Part shown: positions 26,891-32,181 of the stretch, in pieces
Position numbering within the stretch: the first letter of the stretch is position 1
Layout of the letters: every line of letters starts with the position of its first letter
From: Sulfuritalea sp.
GTDB taxonomy: Bacteria > Pseudomonadota > Gammaproteobacteria > Burkholderiales > Rhodocyclaceae
DNA length: 32,181 nucleotides
Reading direction: 5' to 3'
NCBI GenBank assembly: GCA_030696505.1
Contig: JAUYSD010000202.1
Coordinates: forward strand, 1-32,181
Program-made: the position numbers and the translations under genes
Notes under the pieces: model-generated
The model's input: only the letters and a program-made list of their open reading frames with translations
The model's database searches: none
Told to the model about the DNA's origin: nothing

Positions 26891-29491
26891 TCAGCTTCCC
26901 GCCGCTGCTGCCATTTCCGATCCCTGGCGACCCCGCATCGCTTCCGCCATCGAAATGTTCGGTCGATGGATGTAGAAGCCCTGCGCCAGATCGATGCCTT
27001 GCGCGACGACCTGGTCGAGCACCTCCTGATCCTCGACGTACTCGGCCACGGTGCGGATTCCCAGGTCCTTGCTCAGGGTGACGATGCTGCGCACCAGCGC
27101 CCTGTCCTTCTCGCTGCTCTTCATGCCGAGGATGAAGTCGCCTTCGATCTTGAGGAAATCGATGGGGAAGCGCTTGACGTAATGAAACGACGAGAAACCG
27201 GAACCGAAATCGTCGATCGCCAGCTTGAAACCTTCGCTGCGCAGGGTGCCGATGAAACGCTCGAGCAACGCCATGTTCTTGATCGTTTCGCGTTCCGTGA
27301 TCTCGAACACCAGGCGCGTCGGATCGATCCTGAACCGGCTCGCAATGCGCCGGGTTTCCTGCACGAAATCATTCAGCACCAGGGCCCGCGGTGACATGTT
27401 GATGAACAGGTAGCCGCCGTAGCCGGTGGTTTCCACCGCCTCCAGGGTTTTCTCCAGCTGTATGAAATCCAGCTTGTGCATAACGCCCATTTTTTCCGCG
27501 ATGGCGACATATTCTTCGGCGATGATGTAACGCCCATCCTCCATGCGTATCCGCGACAGCACCTCGATTGCCTCGACCTCGCCGCTGACGACATTGATGA
27601 TCGGCTGGAAGAAGGGCACCACGCTGCGCTTCTCGACCGCGTTCAGGATCAGCATGCTCTTCTCGCCAAGGGTGCGGAACACGTCGATCACGTCCTGGGC
27701 ATCGGGCACCACCACGCGATTCTTGCCCTCGGCCTTGGCGCGATACATCATGTTGTCGGCAAACAGGAAGAGATCCTTCATCGCCACGGCATGGTCGGGA
27801 TAGGTGGCCATGCCGATCGACACCGAACCGGTGACGACGGCGCCGTCCGGCACGCCCATGGTCACGCCGCCCACCGCGTCGATGATCCGCCGCGCCACCA
27901 CCGCGGCGGCCTCCAGGTCGGTTTCCGGCAGGATCGCGACGAATTCGTCGCCACCGTAGCGCGACAGCAGGTCGTCGTCGCGAATCGCCGACTTGATGCC
28001 GCCGACCAGCAACTGCAGCAGCTTGTCGCCGACACCGTGGCCGTAGGAATCGTTGATCGACTTGAAGTTGTCGGCATCGATCACCAGCAGCGTGAACTTC
28101 TTGCCGTGCCGCGAGGAGCGGATCACCTCGTTCTCGATCAGTTCCCAGAACACCCGCTGGTTAAACAGATTGGTCAGCGGATCGCGCGTGGCGTAATACT
28201 CGAGATCCTTGGTGTATTTGTCGATGGCCTTGACCGAGCCGACGACGTTGAGCAGGGTGGCGAGAATGCTCTGCACCACCAGCAGGCGCATCGGGTCGGT
28301 TTCGTCCTGCGGTTGCATGCCGATGCCGACGATGCCGCCGATCTTCGGCGCATCGACCAGCAGCGACTTGATCTGCACGTCGATGTCCGCCGCCTTGAGT
28401 TCCGGCGTCATGGTGCCGACGTCGGCAATATTGTGTTTGACGCGGATCGAATAGCCCGTATCGAAATACTCGGTACGCTGCAGGATCTGGTACAGGCAGT
28501 TTTCGAACACCCGCTTGGTCGCATCGGACGGACGTCGGCGCCAGAAGATCTCCAGGTCGTAGGCCTCGTCGCCGATCTTGAACACCGAAAACATCAGGTA
28601 GGCCGGCATCACCGCATCGATATCGATGATCAGGCGGCTGACGTACTCGCGCCAGTCCTTGATGACTTCCGTGGTGAGAATGAATTTTTCGAGCAGGCGA
28701 ATCTCGAATTCGAGCATGTCCTTGTCCACCGCGATCGCCCGGATGCGCTCGGTCAATTGCCTGACTTCGCTGGCCACCGCGTTGAATTCGGAAAAACCCA
28801 GGTCGATCTGCCTGGCTTCCAGCGCGCGCAGGTCGGAGATGCGGTTGACCGCCCTGATGTCGCCGGCCAGGGTGTCGATCGATTTTTCCAGGCGGCGTCG
28901 TATGTACAGCACCATGACCAGGGTCACCACCAGGACCACCGGAACGATGGGCGCGAAGGCATAGGTGAAGCGCGTCTGGTGCGATTCGATGGCGGGCGCC
29001 ACGTTCTGCCGCACGTCGATCACGCCCAGCACATCGCCGACCGCCGCATTGACATGGCACTTGAGGCAGACGTCTTGAGCCTGCAGGGGATAGACGACGC
29101 GGATGATGTCGCCGGCATCGATGCGCTGACGATTGCCTTCCCTCAGCGCACGCTCGATTGCGGCATCGGGTGTCTTCTGCGCAATCTCGCCGAACAATGC
29201 GCTGACCTTGGGTCCGCGATAGATGTCGATCTGGCGCTCGCTGCGGTCCACGGATTTCTGTATCGCTCCCAGGAAGCCTTCCAGTTGCCGGCGATTCCAG
29301 CCGGTGCTCATCAACTCGAACATGGCGTTGAAGGTCAGCTCGGCAAAGGCGGTGGCGTCCTGCACGGCATCGTCGCGCACCGAGCGGTCGTAAATTCCGC
29401 GCACCACGAACAGCGTGGTGGCGAAGATCGCGACCGCGAATACCGCGCCGGCGGCGAGCAGCAGACCCTTGATGCTGCGCACGGGATTCAT
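26891..29491 (-). CDS. Heme-binding sensor diguanylate cyclase/phosphodiesterase (CxxCH-GGDEF-EAL)
   Basis: 866 residues from the ATG at 29491 (no clear ribosome site). A first helix (about 10-31) and second helix (about 177-197) frame a periplasmic domain of ~145 residues with a c-type heme motif CLKCH (142-146), similar to the DUF3365/Tll0287-like heme sensors. A linker region and a GAF-like part (about 285-420) follow. The GGDEF domain (about 430-600) has an intact RYGGDEF (513-517) and an inhibitory I-site RxxD (504-507). The EAL domain (about 620-850) keeps ExL at 643-645, Asn698, Glu730, Asp760-Asp761, Lys781 and Glu817, so both c-di-GMP synthesis and breakdown look possible. The final motif is LKIE where LKID is usual. 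Redox or a gaseous ligand may be the input. Confidence 0.88.
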   Translation of the reverse strand: MNPVRSIKGLLLAAGAVFAVAIFATTLFVVRGIYDRSVRDDAVQDATAFAELTFNAMFELMSTGWNRRQLEGFLGAIQKSVDRSERQIDIYRGPKVSALFGEIAQKTPDAAIERALREGNRQRIDAGDIIRVVYPLQAQDVCLKCHVNAAVGDVLGVIDVRQNVAPAIESHQTRFTYAFAPIVPVVLVVTLVMVLYIRRRLEKSIDTLAGDIRAVNRISDLRALEARQIDLGFSEFNAVASEVRQLTERIRAIAVDKDMLEFEIRLLEKFILTTEVIKDWREYVSRLIIDIDAVMPAYLMFSVFKIGDEAYDLEIFWRRRPSDATKRVFENCLYQILQRTEYFDTGYSIRVKHNIADVGTMTPELKAADIDVQIKSLLVDAPKIGGIVGIGMQPQDETDPMRLLVVQSILATLLNVVGSVKAIDKYTKDLEYYATRDPLTNLFNQRVFWELIENEVIRSSRHGKKFTLLVIDADNFKSINDSYGHGVGDKLLQLLVGGIKSAIRDDDLLSRYGGDEFVAILPETDLEAAAVVARRIIDAVGGVTMGVPDGAVVTGSVSIGMATYPDHAVAMKDLFLFADNMMYRAKAEGKNRVVVPDAQDVIDVFRTLGEKSMLILNAVEKRSVVPFFQPIINVVSGEVEAIEVLSRIRMEDGRYIIAEEYVAIAEKMGVMHKLDFIQLEKTLEAVETTGYGGYLFINMSPRALVLNDFVQETRRIASRFRIDPTRLVFEITERETIKNMALLERFIGTLRSEGFKLAIDDFGSGFSSFHYVKRFPIDFLKIEGDFILGMKSSEKDRALVRSIVTLSKDLGIRTVAEYVEDQEVLDQVVAQGIDLAQGFYIHRPNISMAEAMRGRQGSEMAAAAGS

Positions 29492-29567
29492 GAGTGCCGG
29501 CAGCACGCGCAGAGTACCGGCCCGGTTCCGTGACGCAGCTTCCTGACGGCAACAGGCTGCAGCGCGA

Positions 29568-29912
29568 TCACGCCTGTTCCTCGCGGACGGCCAGGCAATC
29601 GGAGGCCATGCCGCCGGTGGCATAGATGTTGAGGAATTTCAGGCTGATCACGCGCAGGCAGGATGACAGGTTCTTGTCGTTGGCCACCAGGCAGCCGTCG
29701 AGCACCCGCTCGATCAGGCGCGGCACGGTGAGGCCGCATTCATCGGCCATGGCGTCGATGACGTTCCAGAACGCGCGCTCCAGCGCAACCGTGGTGCTGT
29801 GCCCATGAATGCGGAAACCGCGCTTTTCGGGAATGAACTCGCTGATCTGCGCCGTCGAGCAGGAGTCGAACATGTGATCGAGCAGATCCAGCGATTCACG
29901 ATATATGGTCAT
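29568..29912 (-). CDS. Ribbon-helix-helix domain protein
   Basis: 114 residues from the ATG at 29912, with a strong GGAGG site. The middle matches the RHH_4 family (PF13467): FRIHGHSTTVALERAFWNV (basic strand and first helix), then IDAMADECGLTVPRLIERVL and NLSSCLRVISLKFL. These proteins bind DNA as dimers through the strand. An N-terminal ~30-residue acidic lead with one Cys precedes it. It is the first gene of a likely two-gene unit with the GGDEF-EAL protein (76-bp gap) and is divergent from the YeeE operon, so it is the natural candidate to regulate both sides. Confidence 0.82.
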   Translation of the reverse strand: MTIYRESLDLLDHMFDSCSTAQISEFIPEKRGFRIHGHSTTVALERAFWNVIDAMADECGLTVPRLIERVLDGCLVANDKNLSSCLRVISLKFLNIYATGGMASDCLAVREEQA

Positions 29913-30054
29913 CTTGCCTCCTCCGGACGGGCCGCAGTTCCGCGGCGAATTCTTGTTTGCAATAAATACTACCCGAGCCGCGTCCCCTTCCATAAAATTC
30001 TTTCACAGCGTCGGCCGGCCAAGCCGAAACGCAACAACAAGGAGGAGAACCGGC
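29913..30054. promoter_or_regulatory. Divergent control region of the RHH gene and the YeeE operon
   Basis: The 142 bp contain an AT-rich patch (29949-30002) in an otherwise GC-rich area, with TAGTAT on the minus strand and TAAAAT (29993-29998) on the plus strand as possible -10 boxes. A GAATTC lies at 29947-29952. No certain -35 boxes or operator repeats could be defined by eye. Confidence 0.4.
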
Positions 30055-30552
30055 ATGGAGTTTTTCCGCAAGACTCTCGATCCCATCATCGCGCTTGCGG
30101 CCATCGCGGTACTCGACATTTTCATGTTCCTGCTGATGGGCGCGTGGACGGTGGGCGGCGGCGAGACCATGATGACCGGACTGATGGCCCAGGCCGTGCT
30201 CGGCGACGAACTCGACCGCATCCCCTTCTGGAGCATCGTCTTTCCGCCGCATGCGGACTACTGGAAGATCTACATCAGCCTCGGCATGCTGTTCGGCGCC
30301 TTCGTCGGCGCGGTGGCGAGCAAGGAGTTCTACCTGCGCGTGCCGCGCCATCTTTCCGAATGGGTCCTGATCACCATCGGCGGCCTGCTGATGGGCTTCG
30401 GCATCCGGCTGGCCTACATCTGCAACGTCTCGACCTTCTTCGGCCTGATGCCGGAAATGAACCTCGGCGGCTACCTGGCCATGTCCGGCATCATCGCCGG
30501 CGCCTGGGTCGGTTCGCTGATCTACAAGAAACTTCTGGAGCGCGACACATGA
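30055..30552 (+). CDS. YeeE/YedE family half-transporter, subunit 1
   Basis: 165 residues, four or five membrane helices. The family motif sits near the C-terminus: IGGLLMGFGIRLAYICN with Cys123, then GGYLAMSGIIAGAWVGSL. This matches the C-terminal half of a full-length YeeE/YedE (TsuA) thiosulfate transporter, where a Cys in this motif helps hand the substrate through the membrane. A strong GGAGGA ribosome site precedes the ATG. A four-base ATGA overlap leads into the second half-transporter, so the two are very likely made together as one complex. Confidence 0.88.
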   Translation: MEFFRKTLDPIIALAAIAVLDIFMFLLMGAWTVGGGETMMTGLMAQAVLGDELDRIPFWSIVFPPHADYWKIYISLGMLFGAFVGAVASKEFYLRVPRHLSEWVLITIGGLLMGFGIRLAYICNVSTFFGLMPEMNLGGYLAMSGIIAGAWVGSLIYKKLLERDT

Positions 30553-31199
30553 CACCCATCGTCGAATGCCTGGTGGCCTTCCTGTTCGGCTCCGTCGCCG
30601 GCCTGTTGATGCAGCGCTCGCGCTTCTGCAACACCGCCGCGCTGCGCGACGCGATCATGTTCAAGACCTATCGCAACACCAAGGCCATGCTGGTGGCGAT
30701 GATGATCCTCACCGTCGGCTTCACCGGCTTCATGAGCGTCGGCGCCGGCCATCCGCTGCAGTTCGACGTCGGCCTCAATACCTTCGCCGGGCTGTTCCTG
30801 TTCGGCATCGGCATGGTGCTGGCCGGGGCCTGCACGGTGTCTACCTGGGTCAAGGCCGGTGAAGGCAACATCGGCGCGCTGTGGGCGCTGATTTTCACTT
30901 TCGTCGGCATGTTCCTCTTCTCGCTGGTGTGGTCGGCGAGCTGGTGGCCGCCCGCGCCGCAGACCATGACCGGCCAGATCAATGCCCCTGCCCTGCAGCT
31001 CGGCTTCGCCAATGCGCAGACGCTGCAGGACAAGTTCGGCATACCCGCGATCGTCTTCGGCCTGGCGCAGACGGCCTTCCTGGGCCTGCTCTATCGCGGC
31101 ATCCTGCGCCGCGAGCGCGCCCAGCATGCCGAACACGAGAAGCACCAGAAGGAGCATCAAAAGAAAAAGGCGGCCGCGGCCGCCGCTGTCGAAGCCTGA
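30549..31199 (+). CDS. YeeE/YedE family half-transporter, subunit 2
   Basis: 216 residues. It matches the N-terminal half of YeeE/YedE transporters: GLLMQRSRFCNTAALRD with Cys27 and GIGMVLAGACTVSTWVKAGE with Cys95. With Cys123 of the first subunit, the pair supplies three conserved cysteines comparable to those of TsuA, but encoded in swapped order. The C-terminus is a cytoplasmic tail rich in His, Lys and Glu (QHAEHEKHQKEHQKKK then an Ala run), which is unusual and could dock the TusA-like protein encoded next. Thiosulfate or another sulfur compound is the likely cargo, by family only. Confidence 0.88.
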   Translation: MTPIVECLVAFLFGSVAGLLMQRSRFCNTAALRDAIMFKTYRNTKAMLVAMMILTVGFTGFMSVGAGHPLQFDVGLNTFAGLFLFGIGMVLAGACTVSTWVKAGEGNIGALWALIFTFVGMFLFSLVWSASWWPPAPQTMTGQINAPALQLGFANAQTLQDKFGIPAIVFGLAQTAFLGLLYRGILRRERAQHAEHEKHQKEHQKKKAAAAAAVEA

Positions 31200-31215
31200 T
31201 CGGGAGAAAAAGAAA

Positions 31216-31521
31216 ATGGGATTGTTCGGATCGAAAAAGAAAGTCGAGGAAAGCGTTTCCGGTGGCGTGGCGGTACTCGCGGACGGCACCAAAATCGGCA
31301 TCGCGCGCCGCGTCGACTGCCTCGGCGTGTCCTGTCCACGGCCGCAGCTGATGACCAAGAAAGCGGTCAACGAGGTCGCCGTCGGCGACATCATCGAAGT
31401 GCTGGCCGACAACCCGTCCTCGGTCGAGGCCCTGCCGCCGCTGTGCGACGAACTGGACGCCACGCATCTGGAGACGGTCAAGGCGTCCAATTGCTGGCAC
31501 ATCTACATCCGCAAGGACTGA
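31216..31521 (+). CDS. TusA-family sulfur carrier protein
   Basis: 101 residues. The two-layer TusA fold is preceded by a ~30-residue lead (MGLFGSKKKVEESVSGG). The catalytic Cys is in CPRP (Cys40), and a second Cys precedes it (Cys35, DCLGVSCPRP). Two more are at 77 and 93. The C-terminal strand is WHIYIRKD. TusA proteins carry persulfide sulfur between enzymes in the cytoplasm; YeeE transporters are commonly paired with them. It is 16 bp after the YeeE subunit 2 gene with a GGGAG site, so the imported sulfur is probably passed to this protein. It differs from housekeeping TusA in having four cysteines and the extension. Confidence 0.9.
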   Translation: MGLFGSKKKVEESVSGGVAVLADGTKIGIARRVDCLGVSCPRPQLMTKKAVNEVAVGDIIEVLADNPSSVEALPPLCDELDATHLETVKASNCWHIYIRKD

Positions 31522-31525
31522 TGCC

Positions 31526-31735
31526 ATGTGGCAAAGACTGCTCCTGCGCTTCCTCGTGGCGCTCTCGGCGATAGCCAGCATCGGCGGCCTGCTCTGGATG
31601 ACTTTCGCGCCGCCGCCGGGCATGAAGGCGACCGCGGATGGCGTGCCCTATTTCACGCCGCCGGTGGTGCATCCGGTCAGCGGCGAAGCCGTGCCGACGG
31701 AAACCTTGGTGCGCCATTACAAGGGAGGCAAATGA
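31526..31735 (+). CDS. Small single-helix membrane protein (69 residues)
   Basis: It has a basic N-terminus (MWQRLLLRFLV), one membrane helix (about 5-27) and a ~40-residue outward tail rich in Pro (APPPGM, FTPPVVHPVSGE). It has no cysteines. AAGGA precedes the ATG, four bases after the TusA stop codon. It overlaps the next small gene by four bases. I do not recognise the family. Confidence 0.7.
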   Translation: MWQRLLLRFLVALSAIASIGGLLWMTFAPPPGMKATADGVPYFTPPVVHPVSGEAVPTETLVRHYKGGK

Positions 31736-31827
31736 TGGGTATCGACGCGCAAACCATTGCCCACGGCCTGCTGTTCTGCCTGGCCTTCGGCATGATGTAC
31801 CTGGCATTTTTCAGCGACTCGCTGTGA
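31732..31827 (+). CDS. Tiny membrane protein (31 residues)
   Basis: Two consecutive ATG codons at 31732 and 31735 follow a strong GGGAGG site. The product is one hydrophobic helix (IAHGLLFCLAFGMMYLAFF) with a Cys in its middle, and ends SDSL. The gene overlaps the previous one by four bases. It is too short to show by codon statistics, but the ribosome site, overlap and context support translation. Family unknown. Confidence 0.6.
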   Translation: MMGIDAQTIAHGLLFCLAFGMMYLAFFSDSL

Positions 31828-31852
31828 GCCTGACCTTTCTCGGGAGAGCCGT

Positions 31853-32125
31853 ATGCTGAATCGCACCGGCGTAATTTTCTGTTCCGTGAGCCTGGTGCTG
31901 ACCGTCGCCGTGTGCACCGTCGGCTTCTCGCTGGCCGCCCTGCCGCGCGAGACCATCGCGGCCTCGAAACGGCCCGCGCCGCCGGAAACCCTGCCCGAGA
32001 TCGACCTGCCCGGCTTCGGCAAGGTGACGGTAATCGACCTGATGGGCTATTACATCGACAATCCGCCGGCGCCGGTGGCCGCGGGCGCTGCGCCGGCCGC
32101 GGCGAAGCGCTTCGGCGGCTGCTGA
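31853..32125 (+). CDS. Small membrane-anchored protein ending in Gly-Gly-Cys (90 residues)
   Basis: One membrane helix (about residues 7-29) follows a short positive start (MLNRT), which predicts the C-terminal ~60 residues outside the cytoplasm. The tail has LPEIDLPGFGKVTVIDLMGYY, a Pro/Ala linker and ends KRFGGC. Apart from Cys10 and Cys21 in the helix, the terminal Cys is the only cysteine. GGGAGAG precedes the ATG. A free C-terminal Cys on a flexible arm recalls sulfur-carrying arms such as that of DsrC, but no homology is claimed. Function unknown. Confidence 0.7.
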   Translation: MLNRTGVIFCSVSLVLTVAVCTVGFSLAALPRETIAASKRPAPPETLPEIDLPGFGKVTVIDLMGYYIDNPPAPVAAGAAPAAAKRFGGC

Positions 32126-32127
32126 CG

Positions 32128-32181
32128 ATGCGTACTGCGCTGGTCGCCCTGGCCCTGATTGCCGCGCCTGTGTGGGCGGCG
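32128..32181 (+). CDS. Secreted or periplasmic protein, 5' end only
   Basis: An ATG two bases after the previous stop codon opens MRTALVALALIAAPVWAA, a textbook signal peptide with an AxA-type cleavage site, and the frame is open to the window end. Only 18 residues are visible, so the product cannot be named. It continues the operon. Confidence 0.6.
   Translation, partial: MRTALVALALIAAPVWAA

Noticed and set aside
27476-29533. 685-residue open frame antisense to the GGDEF-EAL gene
   Set aside because: The His/Asp/Arg-rich translation mirrors GC-rich codon usage of the real gene, whose motifs are intact.
29992-30054. Longer start for the first YeeE subunit from 29905
   Set aside because: It would include the promoter region and the opposite gene's ribosome site. 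The ATG at 30055 has GGAGGA and a normal membrane-protein start.

Overview
The window is GC-rich chromosomal DNA from a betaproteobacterium, most likely of the Rhodocyclales / Sterolibacteriaceae-type lineages. The placement rests on gene order (surE-pcm-nlpD-rpoS; thrS-infC-rpmI-rplT-pheS-pheT-ihfA-merR-tRNA-Pro; dapA-bamC-MBL hydrolase) and on protein character. It is inference, because no 16S gene or database search was available. Almost all of it is ordinary, densely packed core chromosome. I see no phage, insertion sequence, CRISPR array or origin, and no gene-free stretch longer than about 200 bases.

Layout. 1-3770: a partial two-helix membrane protein (-), a BI-1/YccA membrane protein (+), the 23S rRNA methylase RlmD (-), a DUF7931 protein (+) and a tiny Ala/Pro-repeat lipoprotein (+). 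3795-7642 (-): an MBL hydrolase, BamC, DapA and a histone-deacetylase-like enzyme. 7717-12753 (+): MoxR ATPase, DUF58 protein, TgpA-like transglutaminase and the lytic transglycosylase MltB, with the last three overlapping. 12745-16089 (-): surE-pcm-nlpD-rpoS, the stationary-phase sigma factor operon, meeting mltB tail to tail. 16250-18677: a FemAB-like acyltransferase (+), then a 72-residue orphan, a DUF3820 protein and MarC (-). 18734-26273 (-): thrS, infC (ATC start), rpmI, rplT, pheS, pheT, ihfA, a MerR regulator and tRNA-Pro(GGG). 26422-26847 (+): an NTF2-like protein.

The accessory part is 26891-32181. On the minus strand a ribbon-helix-helix protein precedes an 866-residue GGDEF-EAL protein whose periplasmic sensor carries a c-type heme motif (CxxCH). 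Diverging from these is an operon that runs off the window: two half-size YeeE/YedE sulfur transporter subunits, a TusA-family sulfur carrier, three small single-helix membrane proteins (69, 31 and 90 residues, the last ending in Gly-Gly-Cys) and the start of a secreted protein. I read this as a sulfur-compound uptake and relay system placed next to heme/c-di-GMP signalling. It is the best candidate here for an undescribed system.

Two families of small repeats are overlaid on the genes. One is a ~25-bp motif (AAAGTTGGCGCTG...CGGCG) present four times, three of them inside genes. The other is a set of GC-rich hairpin elements: one probably lies in frame inside the DUF58 gene, and another sits between surE and pcm where it pairs with the pcm start codon.
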